From Nyssa sinensis (taxonomy: Eukaryota > Streptophyta > Magnoliopsida > Cornales > Nyssaceae), in assembly GCA_008638375.1 (NCBI GenBank), contig CM018032.1, positions 55,039,882-55,103,881 on the forward strand: a stretch of 64,000 bases of DNA, written 5' to 3'. Below are positions 8,367 to 19,902 of this stretch, one piece after another; the stretch's first letter is position 1; every line of letters begins with the position of its first letter. The notes beneath the pieces are model-generated. The model had not been told where the DNA came from and did no database searches. It was given only the letters and a program-made list of their open reading frames with translations. The translations under genes were made by a program, and so were the position numbers.

Positions 8367-10353
8367 CTAAACTAAGGGGCTTGCAGATCCATCGTCCTGA
8401 TCACCATCCTCGTCCTCGTCATCATCGTCAATCCCAGACAGGTCAATATCCGGGTACTTGGCAAGAAGCTTGGACTTGAGGTTGTCGTAACCGAGCTGCG
8501 CAATAGTATCACCCATCTTCTGAAGCTCGGTCTTCAACCTGGCCTCGGTCTCAACCTTGGCCTCATCAACCTTCTGAACAAGTGAAGACTGAAGAGCACT
8601 GTTCTCCTCCTTCAGTTTGGACAGGTCCTGAAGAAGGGAGTCTCGTTCAGATCGCAAAGAATCCCTCTCAAGTTTAATAGAATCCCTTTCGGATTCCATA
8701 ATTGAGAAGCAATTCCTCGCCTCCTTCAGCTCGTCCTCGGCTGTGGTGGCTTGAGATTGAGCCGTACCGAGCTGAAGCCTGGCTTCATCCAGCTCCTCCT
8801 CCAACCTCTCCACAGCCTGGAGATCCACCGTGGCCTCCATTAAAGCAGCCAAGCTATGGAGGGTCTGCAAAAATAAGAAGACGTATCAGTAAAAAGGAAA
8901 AGGAAGAAGAGCACAAAAGTAGAAAGGTCGGTCGTTACCTTCAGATGAGCCCTCATGGCACCGGCCACAGTCTTCTCCGTACCCTTCCTGGTGCTGCAGG
9001 AAGGGATGTCAGTACAAGGGGCCTCAGCCCAGAAATCTTCAATGGCCTGATGGACGGCCTTGTATCCATCAGGCATTTCGGTACCGACCTTCGCCTTACC
9101 CCTCTGTTGAGATTTTTGGGCCGAAGAGGGGACAGGCCGAAGAGCCGCCGTACCCCTCTGAGGGGCAGAAGAGGGTTCCCCGATCACCACCCCCTTTTGA
9201 GGGGCAGAGGAGGGCTCCCTGATCACAACTCCCCTCAGAGGAGGTCGGGAAGAGGGAGAAGCAGAGGAGACCGCCCCCTTCTTGGGAGGCACCGACGGGG
9301 AAGGGTCGGACGTCCTCGTCTTCTTCGAAGAAGACGCAGTAGGAGGGGGCTGGCTAGCCACCCTCTTCTTCTTTGATGACCCCCATTTGCCAGCGAGGGA
9401 TTTGAGGACCTCGTCAACAACACCCTTATCCTTGGGAGGCATTGTAGGGCCTGAATGAAGGATGGCTCGGTAATCCCGGTTTGAAGTCTGGAGGAGTCTC
9501 TTGTACTGATCCTTCAAAACAGGGGTAAATTGCGGCCTCTTCTTGACGCTCTTGGCTACATGAAAGAGTTTTGAACAAAGGTCAGTCAGATACACAAAGG
9601 ACAGGCACAAAGCGAAATTACAGAAGAAAAGGGTGTCTCACCCATAAACCCCGTGCTCCGGGGGAACGTGGAGAACTGGTCCTCAGGGTCGGTCACCTCC
9701 CATTTTCCACCAACAAAAAAGAACCGATCCTTCCAAAATTTATTGGAGGACGGCACGAAAGTCAAAGGCCGGAAGCCCTTGTCAAAAGACATGTAGTAAA
9801 GGCCCTCCGCCTTCCTATATTTAAGATCCATTTTACTACGGATCAAGTCTAAGGAGACCTCAACACCATTCAGGCGACCTAGGGCCATAAACCCTAACAG
9901 GTGCCTCCAACTGTTCAAAAGCAGATCGGCCGGGCAGAGATTGAACCAACAGAAAAAATCCCTAAGCAGTCTAGGGAAAGGAAGGCGTAACCCCATCTCA
10001 AACCAAGCGGTATAAACACAAATTTCCCCATCCTGAACTTCCCAAGGGTAGTCGAAGTCATCAGGGGCCCTAAGGGTGACATTTGGAGGAATCTCATACT
10101 TCTCCCTAATAACCTCCAACCAAGAGGACGTCACAGCACTCTCTACCTGGGAAGACCGACCTGAGACCTCACCCTCTCTATCCCTAGACTCCGAGAAGGC
10201 ATCGACTATTCTAACTGAGGGACTAGAGTGAGTCTCCTCCGATTCAGTCCCCGAGGAAGTGCTACCCCTAATTAGGGTTTGTGACAAAGAAGGAGCTTCC
10301 GGAAGGCTCCCCGACCCTTTACCAATATCAGAAGATGCCGAAGAAGTCGACAT
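8367..10353 (-). CDS. Antisense three-exon gene inside element 1 (putative gypsy-type transposon domain protein)
   Basis: The spliced minus-strand gene predicts 608 residues. Exons: 10353-9642, 9555-8939, 8864-8367. Both introns (86 and 74 bp) have GT-AG ends, with donors GTGAGA and GTAACG and acceptors ATGTAG and TTGCAG, and they join in phase 1 and phase 0 without a stop. Residues about 85-225 resemble the plant family annotated as putative gypsy-type transposon (Transposase_28), with GLRLPFPRLLRDFF and NSWRHLLGF. Exon 2 encodes a basic, Pro/Ser-rich region with EPSSAPQ repeats. Exon 3 encodes a coiled coil and an acidic C-terminus. A TATA box lies about 200 bp upstream. Element 2 keeps the same exon plan. 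Extra genes at this place are known in Tat elements, but their function is not established. Confidence 0.85.
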
Positions 10354-10548
10354 TTCAAAATAACCAAAAGGAGAAGAAGAGAAAATGAAAAGATGAACGA
10401 AAACACTAAAACCGAACCTGAATCAAAGTAAGGGACTTCGGATGGATGGGATTCTTCACAAGGTAGCTTGCTGGTTCGACAATGACGGATGTATATCTCG
10501 CTTTGCAAAATCAAAGATGGTAAAAAGAGTCGTACAAGGCTCCTTCCC

Positions 10549-10559
10549 CCTTTTATATA
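10549..10559 (-). promoter_or_regulatory. TATA box for the antisense gene of element 1
   Basis: The minus strand reads TATATAAAAGG here, a strong TATA match about 200 bp upstream of the ATG at 10353 and about 210 bp from the 3' LTR. Element 2 has TATAAATAG at the matching place (22221-22229). This suggests that the antisense gene has its own promoter. Confidence 0.6.
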
Positions 10560-10752
10560 CATTCGGAGAGTAATGGCTACCCAGGCGAACCGCCACGACA
10601 GTATCGCAGCAATAATGATTCGAGAAACCCAAAAACCGGCTGCGCAATAAATGATGTACCAACGGACGTCTAGGAAAACGAGACGACAGAACGCGTGACT
10701 TTTCGGGCACTCTTAATCAACTTAGTTATCCCCCGAGCTCCAACTAAGGCTT

Positions 10753-10762
10753 GGGGGGGGAG
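10753..10762 (+). other. Polypurine tract of element 1
   Basis: GGGGGGGGAG is followed by TAAC and then the 3' LTR (TG at 10767). It should prime plus-strand DNA. Element 2 has GGGGGGAG-TAAC at the same distance from its LTR. Confidence 0.8.
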
Positions 10763-10766
10763 TAAC

Positions 10767-11477
10767 TGATATACCACTATGTGACACACCAACCACTGCA
10801 TGACACGTGCAACCGCAAGATCGGTTCACGACTCATAATAGAGCTCAGGCTCGGCCACATAACTTGTGCTCGGTCGCTTAGTCAAGTTCGGCCTTATAAT
10901 CTGTGTTCGGCCATTCAGCTCATGCTCGGCCTTTCAGCTAGTGCTCGGCCATTCAGCTCGTGCTCAGCCTTTCAGCTTGTGCTCGGCCTTTCAGAGCAGA
11001 CCTACAGAGGCCGAGCACGTATCTCTAGAGAAGATCTACTTATCTGCAAAGCTTACAGGTCCGAACATAGACCTTCGGTGTAACACACTGCTATTCAAAG
11101 ATCATCACCGCCTTAATATATGCCGAGCAGAGAATAAGGAAACAGTCTTTTACAAGGAAACCACCACTCATGGTTATCTCTATTTGATGCAATATTCTAC
11201 AAGGTAACTACTATCTCCGATGCTCAAATCCCTACTTTCATGGCTCCAAATCCTAATCAACTTAGGAGATCCATTGCCTATAAATTCAACCCTAAAGGTA
11301 CGCTTTATGCCATGCTCATTATTTGGCTTTGATTACAAGTCTTTCAGTTCAATTTATTGACTTAAGCATCGGAGCGGCTACCGCCGGAGCCAACCCGGTG
11401 GTCCTCTGATCTTCTGTTTCGAGTGTTTCGCAGGGAGCCGAGCTTGGATCTCACGTGGGCCAAAAAGTGCAGCATCA
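10767..11477 (+). repeat. 3' LTR of element 1
   Basis: This 711-bp copy of 768-1478 is identical as far as I can read. It is followed by the target duplication GGGAC at 11478-11482. Confidence 0.95.
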
Positions 11478-11575
11478 GGGACCTTTAGATTTACAGCACA
11501 TCGTTAAAATTATTATTCAAATTCTAACAGATTGTTTGAGGGTGCATTTTGACTTTCAACTTTTACAGTTTAAAC

Positions 11576-11877
11576 TATTAAAATGGATACCTAACTCATT
11601 TAGCTTCTTAAAACCTAGATATTAAGGAGAGAAGCAGCCAGTTATATAGATAGACCAGATGAGCTTCAGAAGAGTGATGTGAGACAATTTTCAACACCCC
11701 CCTGGACCGCATCAGGCCAAACCTCAAGGTTTGGCTCTGTCTTGACTCTAATACCATGTTGAAATGGAGGTCTAGTCCATTCAGCTCCTTAAAACTCAGG
11801 TGTTAAGGAGAGAAGCAGCCAGTCATATAAATAGACCAGAAAAGTTTTAGAGGAGCGATGTGAGACAATATCCAACA
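11576..11877 (-). mobile_element. TRIM: 302-bp miniature LTR retrotransposon
   Basis: Two 121-bp direct repeats (11576-11696 and 11757-11877, about 80% alike by eye) flank only 60 bp. The right one starts TGTTG and ends CAACA. Read on the minus strand, the 60-bp centre starts TGGTATTAGAG, one base off the initiator-tRNA-Met primer site TGGTATCAGAG, and ends in the purine tract CCAGGGGGG just before the other repeat. Flanks TAAAC (11571-11575) and TAAAT (11878-11882) look like a 5-bp target duplication with one change. It has no coding capacity, so it would need enzymes from elsewhere. Confidence 0.75.
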
Positions 11878-11882
11878 TAAAT

Positions 11883-12952
11883 AAAGAGTAATTTTACTAT
11901 AAGTTCGAGTGCATATAAACTAAGATATTCTAATTTTTGAATAATTTTGAGATTGATTTTTCGTCTATCCCAATCATTTTATCTTGAATTTTTAAAATAA
12001 TTTAAAAATTAAAATATATTACATTTTGTTCACTCGAACTTATAATAACATTTAATTTCAAACATTATTTGGATGATTGATTGAGCTTATCTAAGATCAC
12101 GTTTCATTGCAGCCCACCATCAAACGACGTTTTTTCGCTTCTTGGAGGAAGCACCTGTGAGGCCCTTTTTCAATCGCTCCGAATAGAATGGAACTCAAAG
12201 ACGGGTTCTTAACTTTTTGTCCTTTTGTTTATGATCTAATGATATATTAATATTTTTTTTATTTATTGATCATGATACATATATTATATTAATAAATATT
12301 GATATTTTATTTTAAATATAATATGTATTATATATTAAATTCCAAAAGTTTATATTTTATACATAATTATTTTATTTTGATATTTTGTATGTAATTATTT
12401 TGTTATATATCATTTTCTTTATAATATATAATAAAGGGCAAAAACGGAATTTAATGTTCATAATTATTTTTCAATAATTTTTGTCAAACATGAGCACTTC
12501 TCTCTAAATAGGCACTAATAAAATAAAGTTAAACAATTTTTACAAATAACCTTACTTAACTCCAAACTAGGTTTGAACAACGTCCTATTCAGGTATGTGT
12601 CACGTATGCAATCATATAAATATCAAAAAATTATTTAATTTTAATTAAAAAAATACATATATATTATATATGTGACAGATTATAATAAGACATGTATGCG
12701 GGTAGGAGAAGACTCATCCTACTTAATTTGAAACTAAGTATTGCCATCCTATAAATGTAAAATAAAAAAAAAAAAACTAATATTCCAAACTAACCATTAT
12801 TCATACACTCAGGGTGATGTATGCACAAGCACAAATTATTTTTATCTCTTTCAATTTGAAAAGGAAAATGGTAACAACAAATATGGAAAAAATGATTTTG
12901 CACTTGTCCTTAACACTATTTGGTTGGGGAAAAATAGAAAACAAAGAAATAG

Positions 12953-13007
<55 letters not shown>

Positions 13008-13264
13008 ATTATCTTTTGTTTGGTTGAAAAGTTAAAAGTGAAAAAAAAAATAAAAGAAGAAAGAAAGAAAATAGCGGAGAAGAAAAAGAAAAAAGGGATT
13101 CTTAGGATTTTGTTTTTCCTTTTGTTTGCTAGGAAGACAAAAGGAAAAGAAAATAAAAGAGAAAAATAAAGGAATTTTTCCAGCTTGTTTGTGAAGAGAT
13201 TTTAGATGATTCATCGGCGTCGCTTAAACAAACACCCCCATGTGTGTATATATCTGTTACTATA
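11883..13264. other. AT-rich spacer between the two retrotransposons
   Basis: No gene is recognised. The stretch holds an AT-rich region, a GA microsatellite and a purine-rich segment (about 13020-13170) whose open frames are low-complexity and not convincing as genes. CTATA at 13260-13264 is the left target duplication of element 2. Confidence 0.6.
12956..13005 (+). repeat. (GA)n microsatellite
   Basis: About 25 uninterrupted GA units. Confidence 0.95.
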
Positions 13265-13808
13265 TGATACGTCATAAAACGTTCCACCTAATCAAGGTCC
13301 AAACACGTGTCTAAAAATTAGCTCTGTTCAAATTCTAAGGCAAAGAGGGTATACCGATGTCAACTTCGGTATACCGACCTTGGAACGATGGAACGATTAG
13401 CGACAAAAAGGAATGACATAAGTCTTATGATGACACTGCTATAGCCTGACAGGCAGTGAGCCCTAGCCCTGTAAAAAGGAAATACAGGTTTGGGAGCCGT
13501 TTCTATAGCTACACGTGTAAAGGGAGCCATAAGTTGGAAAGTCAAGATGAAATGACATCCACCGCTTGTCAGATAAATTAATGCTCTGCCATCCTATAAA
13601 TACCACAAAAGAGGTATGTAAAAGGGATCAGTATCTTAACTAAAATTATTAAGGTCAAGCCTTTGATAAAAAAAAAAGGCAAAACCTAATTTAACCATCG
13701 GAGAGATTACCACCGGAACCTTTCCCGGTGGCATTTTTGATATCATTTCTTTTCAGGTTCATTCACTGCGACAGACAGGTCCTTGACGAGCCAGAAATTG
13801 TAGCATCA
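13265..13808 (+). repeat. 5' LTR of element 2
   Basis: It starts TGATACGTC and ends GTAGCATCA. A TATA box (TATAAATA, 13595-13602) precedes the likely transcript start. The GC-rich hairpin at 13710-13731 lies downstream of it. Confidence 0.95.
13710..13731 (+). other. Conserved GC-rich hairpin in the element 2 LTR
   Basis: CCACCGG pairs perfectly with CCGGTGG across an 8-base loop. The same fold is kept in the 3' LTR (22926-22947) despite changes around it, and in element 1 (1382-1402). Confidence 0.55.
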
Positions 13809-13811
13809 GCT

Positions 13812-13829
13812 TGGTGCCGTCTTTGGGAA
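13812..13829 (+). other. Primer-binding site of element 2
   Basis: TGGTGCCGTCTTTGGGAA differs from the element 1 site at two positions (C to T and G to T). It sits three bases after the LTR, as in element 1. Confidence 0.7.
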
Positions 13830-13875
13830 CGACAATCATTTGTTTTTATATCATTATCTTCGTTTTTGGATAGTC

Positions 13876-15907
13876 ATGGCCTCTAACAGTCGTTTAACAC
13901 CAATATCAAATCAACCGTTAGCTCCGGATGAGGAGCCCTGCAAACTCAGGAGCCAATCCAGTGTAATCAGGCCCACCACTACAGCCAACACCGGCTTCAC
14001 TTCAGAGACAATCAGAACATGCTATTCCTAGTCAGAATAATCCTCAACCCACTGGACTTGAGGTCGGTATGCTGGGATTTCAACATTCAGTCCCGTCCAG
14101 AGTACCAATGAGATCGGAAGAAGTTGCGGATTCAATGGGACAGGCTGCTCATGCTCGCAACGAGAATCAACCTCCTCGATAGGATGAAATAGCAAGGCTT
14201 CTCGGTAGGTTCACTACCCCCTTTATAGCTGCCATTTTGATCGAAGAGCGTCCTCGAAAATTCATTGTTCCAAAATTCATACCTTATGAGGGGTTAGATG
14301 ATCCTGGTGATCATCTCTCCAATTATCAACATACAATGGCTCTTCATGGCGCCACCGACGCATTTTTGTGCCGTACATTCGTCACAAGTCTAAAAGGCGT
14401 AGCCCTACAATGGTTCCACAACCTCCCTCCTAATTCAGTTCCCAACTTCTATGAGCTTAGTAGACGTTTCCTTGACCGATTTTTAACTAGTAGGAGACTC
14501 CGAAAGGGTCCAGAATTTCTTCTATCCATCAAGCAACGAAAGAGAGAATCACTCAGGGACTATATTGCTCGATTTAACTCCGAGCTAACCGAGATTACTG
14601 ACTGTGGTGCAGCCTTTTTGGTGGCCGCTTTACACGCGGGGCTTTGGCCAGGGCATTTTCACGACTCCTTGACAAAAAATCCCCCTGTAGACATGGCGTC
14701 ACTTATGGAGAGGGCAAGGAAACATATCAATTTAGAAGATACCCGGACATCCCTTCGTCTTGCCAAAGAACAAGCTCAAACGGAGGACAAGTCCTAAACA
14801 CAGAATACTGGCAATACCAACAAAAGACAGAGAAGTCCGGACAAAAGAACTACATCCCGAAGTCAAAACCAACCCACTTCGGGACGGTTCAAAACATACG
14901 CACCTCTGAATGTGCCGCTACCGCCGCTGAATGCTTCCATTACCCAGATCTATCACCAGGTCCGAGCACATGAAAATTTCAAGCGTCCAGAACCATTATT
15001 CAGTGATCCGGATACCCGAGATCGTAGTAAGTACTGTGAGTTCCACCGAGATCATGGACATACTACAAAATTTTACAGGCATCTTCAACAGGAAATCGAT
15101 CAATTGATTCGGAGGGGTCGTTTGAAGGAGTTCGTCCAGCGCGATGGCGGGCAAAACCCTCAAAATCAGAAACCCCAACAACCTCGACAGGATCCCAGGC
15201 CTCAGTCACAACGACTAGATCAGGGGTGCACTCCTGGACAAAGCCAAAGCCAGTAACCTCAACCAAATAATCACGTTATCCTCGTCCTCCATGCTACCAA
15301 TTCCATCTCTGGTATATCCAGTCGAGCAAGGAAACGCTATGCTCGTGAAGCTAAGGTAGCACCACTCCCTATCCAAATCATGACGCTGGAGAAGCAGTTA
15401 AAACCCTCACCACAAATCCAGTTCTCAGAACTGGACCTAGCTGGCATACACTGTCCTCACACTGATGCGCTCGTCATCACCCTTAGAGTCGCAAATTTTG
15501 ACATCCTCAGAGTATTGGTGGATATGGGTAGTTCTGCTAATATTTTATTTTATGAGCCTTTCAAACAGATGAAGCTCAGTATTTTTGACCTCAAAGCCGC
15601 CACGGCAATGATGGCTGGGTTCGATGGACATCTGAGCTCTCCCATGGGCAGTATTGACTTCCCAACGACTGTCGGAGTCGGCGAAGTACAAAAAACCCTG
15701 ATAGCTAAATATGTGATCGTGGATTCCCGATCTCCGTACAACGTAATCATGGGAAGACCATGGCTCCATCAAATGGGGGCAGTCACATCCACTCTTCATC
15801 AGTGCCTCAAGTACATACACAACGATCGCGTTTTCACTATTCAGGGTTCCCAATCATCATCTAGGGACTGCCACGTCGTCGCATTGAAAGATAAAACCCA
15901 GCAATAG
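13876..15907 (+). pseudogene. gag: Broken gag-protease of element 2
   Basis: The frame begins with an ATG at 13876 but is broken by frameshifts and by stops, for example TAG at 14029 and 14180 and TAA at 14795 and 15254. The gag core is open at about 14237-14794 and matches element 1 (KFIVPKF, YIARFNSELTE). The zinc-knuckle copy near 15030 has lost its last Cys (Tyr instead). The protease reads LVDMGSS near 15520, so the catalytic DTG has become DMG. The final segment is open from 15380 to the TAG at 15905. It cannot make a working Gag or protease. Confidence 0.9.
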
Positions 15908-15913
15908 CAATTA
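15905..15913 (+). other. Conserved TAG CAA TTA readthrough context in element 2
   Basis: The same nine bases as at 3836-3844 end the gag-protease frame. The preceding codon is CAA here and AAA in element 1. Its survival in a second family supports a functional origin, although this copy is no longer useful. Confidence 0.65.
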
Positions 15914-18900
15914 CAGGAACCTCGGAAGCTCATCATTCCCGATCTTTCTGACCAATGTATCGATACAGAAATGTCCTACCAAGATCGATGAACCATTGAG
16001 CCCACGAGGTGTAGAAAACATGGCAGTACCAGTCCAAGAGCCACTTAAAATATTGGTGGGTTCGGACGAAGAAGAGCATTTATTTGCAAATCAGTGCCGA
16101 TTTATCTCCACCAGAACAGAAAGTGATGATAGAATTTCTGAAAACCCATTTATCAATATTTGCTTGGGAAACTAAAGACATGGAAGGTATTGACCCATCC
16201 TGTATTTGCCTATAAACTGACAATAGATCCGAGCTACCACCCAGTACGGCAAAAAAGAAGGACATTCGTACCAGAGAGACATATGATAATCAATGATGAA
16301 GTTCAGAGGTTGCTGACCACTAAGTTAATCAGGGAAGTTTTCTACCCAGAATAGCTCGCCAACACCGTCCTTGTTAAAAAGAAGAATGAAAAATGGCGAG
16401 TCTGCGTTGATTACACCGATCTTAACAAAGCTTGTCCAAAAGATAGCTTCCCTATCCCAAGAATTGATCAATTGGTTGACGCAACTGCCGGTTACGAATT
16501 AATGAGCTTCATGGATGCATACTTCATATACATCCAGATTCAAATGTATCCTCCGGACTAAGAAAAAACATCCTTCATCTCTGAACGAGGTTTGTACTAT
16601 TACAAGGTAATGCCTTTTGGACTAAAAAATGCCGAAGCCACGTATCAACGCTTAGTCAATAAAATGTTTGAACCTCTGATTGGCGACACAATGGAGGAGC
16701 ACATTGGGCATTTGAGAAAAACTTTTGACATTTTAAATAAACACAAGATGAAGTTGAACCCATCAAAATGTACCTTTGGGGTAAGCCGTGGGAAATTTCT
16801 AGGTTTCCTTGTTTTACATAGAGGCATCGAAGCCGACCCATCCCAGATTAAAGCTTTGGCAGAACTGGAGCCCCCGAAGTCACGGAAGGATATACAGACT
16901 TTAAATGGCAGGATTGCGGCATTGAATCGATTCATATCTAGGTCCACGGACCGCTGTCTTCCGTTCTTCAAAGCTTTAAAGGGGAATAAGGTCTTGGATT
17001 GGACCTCTGAATGCGACAAATCTTTTACGAAACTTAAACAGTATATGGCATCGCCAGAACTATTATCCAAACCCAGGAAAGGAGAAAAGCTTTTCTTATA
17101 TCTTGCGGTATCTGAGAATGCAGTAAGCTCTGTGCTACTCTAAAAAGAGAAAGGAATTCAAAAACCCATATTCTATGTGAGTAAAGCGCTTCTTGGATCG
17201 GAAAAAAGATATCCTAAGGTGGAGAAATTAGCCTTTGCACTAATTATATCCGCTAGAAAACTCAAGCCTTATTTTCAAGCCCATTTAATTATAGTCCCAA
17301 CCTCATACCCTTTAAAAGTCATATTACACAAACCTGAAACTTCAGGTCATCTCGTAAAATGGTCGATAGAACTAGGCGAATTCGACATAGTATACATACC
17401 TTCGAACTGCCATTAAAGCTCAGGCTTTGGCAGATTTTATTACCGAATTCACCCCAAGCTCTGAAGAAGAAGTTAGATGTCCACCCAACTATGGCAATAT
17501 GGCAACCATATGTGGACGGTTCTTCAACTGATAAAGGTTTCAGGAGTCGGTATTGTCCTCCGATCCCCGGATGGTATTACAGTAGAGAAAGCGGTTACTT
17601 TGGGTTTCAAAGCTTCTAACAACGAAGCCGAGTATGAAGCATTAATCCTTGGCATGAAACTAGCCATAGAATACGAGGCTCACGATCTCGAAGCCTTCTT
17701 CGATTCATAGTTAGTGGTGGGCCAAGTTCTGGGTGAATTTGCAGTCAAAGATGAGAGGAATGATCAAATATGCCGAACTGATAAACTCTCCTAAAACAAT
17801 CGTTTGTCACTTTCCGTATTCACAAAATAGAAAGAAGACAGAACACGCGAGCTGACGCCTTAGTAAATATGGCTTCTCATCTCAGTGCAGAAGGGGATTC
17901 AGAATTGTCTATCTCATCCCGAGATCACCCCAGTATTGACGAGGTCCAAGTCATTTGCATTTCGGAACATTGTCAGGATTGAGGGCTCCTATCTGCAGAT
18001 ACTTAAAAGAAGGGCAACTCTCTGACGACAGGAATCAAGCTCGAAAACTATGAATCAGATCAGCTCGAATACCTAATTTTAAATGAGCAACTCTACCGTA
18101 GGTCTTACACCCAACCCCTTACTGAGATGCCTATCTACAGAAGAATCCGAGTATGTACTAGCCGAAATTCATGAAGGGATATGTGGTAATCATAATGGTG
18201 GCAGGACCATCTCACATCGAGCTTTAACCCATGGTTATTACTGGCCTGGTATGTTAAATCAAGCCAGAGAATATGTGAAGAAATGTGACAAATGTCAGCG
18301 TTTCGCTTCATATCAACATCAACCACAACAGGAACTTACTCCCATTGCAAGTCCCTGGCCTTTTGCCCAATGGGGAATGGATATCGTAGGCCCTTTGCCA
18401 AAAGCCCCACAAAACAGGAAATATTTGTTGATAGCTATTGATTATTTCTCCAAATGGGCAGAAAGCGGAACCATTGACCCACATTACAGAGGTAGATGTA
18501 AAGAATTTCACATGGAAAAATATCGTTTGCAGGTTTGGAGTACCTCGAATTATCATTTCAGACAACGACACCCAGTTTACAGGAACAATATTCAGAAAGT
18601 TCTGTGAGGAGCCTACATATTAATCACCATTTCTCCTCACCAGGACATCCACAGGCTGAATGGGCAGGCCGAGGTTACTAATTCGAACAATATTAACTGC
18701 CATCAAAAAGAGGTTAGAAGAAGCAAAAGGAAAATGGATCGAAGAGCTCCCTGGTATACTTTGGGCCTAACGAACAACGAGGAGAACTTCCACCCAGGAA
18801 ACGCCATTCTCGCTTACATATGGTTTGGAGGCGGTCATTCCTTGTAGAAATCGGCATGCCCACATTGAGAACAGGAAGCCTTCAATCAGGAAGCTAATCA

Positions 18901-19225
18901 TCTTCAACTAACCGAAAACCTTGACTTGTTGGAAGGAAAAAATGAGAACAAGCTGCAGTCAGAATGGAAGAATGTCGTCGAAGGATGGCCAAAGGTTTTA
19001 ATCAGAAGGTAAAACTTAAGACGTTCCAGTTAGGTGATTTGGTTCTGTGAAGGATCTTCCCTAATACCAAAGAACCTACAATGGGAAAGCTATCCCCGAA
19101 CTGGGAAGGACCTTACAAGGGTTGTGAAAATTATTAGGCCTACGACTTATTGGTTAGAAGATATGGTGGGAAAGCCGATTCCCAAACCATGGAATATTGA
19201 GCACTTAAGAAAATACTATCAATAA
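15908..19225 (+). pseudogene. pol: Broken pol of element 2
   Basis: Remnants follow the element 1 order: RT (about 16160-17000), degenerate RNase H, archaeal-type RNase H (DGSS, NEAEYEAL, FFDS), the HHCC finger and DDE integrase core (about 18130-18700), and the shared C-terminus HLRKYYQ. In-frame stops include 16352, 16559, 17141 and 17708. Several frameshifts scramble 17410-17480 and 18440-19130. Compared with element 1, about 14 codons are missing at 16691, which removes the YIDD active site. No active enzyme can be made. Confidence 0.9.
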
Positions 19226-19273
19226 AGCTATTTCCCAAATACAAACTGATTTTCAGCTCAGATCTAACTCTTA

Positions 19274-19535
19274 AAGCCCCTACTAGCACAAGTGCTGTAG
19301 GTATGGCTCCAAGTTAAGGTACAGGGTCTACAGACCTGATTCAAATTCACACAGCCCCTACAAGCACAAGTGTTGTAGGTATGGCTCCAAGTTAAGGTAT
19401 GGGTCTACAGACCTGGTTCAAATTCATAAAGCCCCTACTAGCAGAAGTGCTGTAGGGTATGGCCCCAATCAGGCCTACCGACCTTGGTCCTACCTCAAAA
19501 CGTCCCTACAGGCAAGATTGCCGTAGGAATGGTCT
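19274..19535 (+). repeat. Hairpin-forming tandem repeats after pol of element 2
   Basis: About 3.5 units of roughly 77 bp are present. Each starts near AGCCCCTAC and contains an inverted repeat such as CCTAC-t-AGCAC-aa-GTGCT-GTAGG (19279-19301). The sequence is unrelated to the element 1 array (7212-7740), yet it has the same position and the same hairpin character. Confidence 0.8.
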
Positions 19536-19902
19536 CAGTTTTTCGTAGTAAGATCTCTAGACTTGGACAAAATTATGACTCACTGGAACAACTTATCAGA
19601 GACACGAAACCAGGTTAGATCTAAATACTTGTTGTATTAGAAATACATGTTGTTATATCTTAGTTTATGATCTTTGATTCGTTTCTAAAAAATCTGAAGA
19701 CCTACGATAAACACTCAAAACAGTCATAATTCTTTTGTTATTTGATTACTTGTTAAGCATACTTCACTTCGGCATAGACAACAAAGTCATTCATAACTTA
19801 AATTGAAAAAGAATTCAAACATTAACTTTTGTTTCCCATTTTTTAGAAATCCCCAACGGGCTGACAATTACAAAAACTAGTTTCCAAAAAAAAAAAAAAA
19901 AT

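Larger units (their letters stand above)
768..11477 (+). mobile_element. Complete Ty3/gypsy LTR retrotransposon, Tat lineage (element 1)
   Basis: This 10,710-bp element has 711-bp LTRs beginning TG and ending CA, and a 5-bp target duplication GGGAC at 763-767 and 11478-11482. The order is LTR, primer-binding site, gag-protease, pol (RT, RNase H, second RNase H, integrase without a chromodomain), a repeat array, an antisense gene, polypurine tract, LTR. Protease-RT-RNaseH-integrase order makes it Ty3/gypsy. The second archaeal-type RNase H and extra genes between pol and the 3' LTR are known traits of the plant Tat lineage. I found no difference between the two LTRs and no break in any gene, so the insertion is recent and the element may be autonomous. 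Confidence 0.95.

Noticed and set aside
12741..13169. 142-codon frame rich in Glu, Arg and Lys
   Set aside because: It is generated by the GA microsatellite and A-rich DNA. It has no domain, no clear promoter and a low-complexity composition.
18080..18610. 174-codon integrase frame as a separate gene
   Set aside because: It is only the longest surviving piece of the broken pol of element 2, with frameshifts on both sides.
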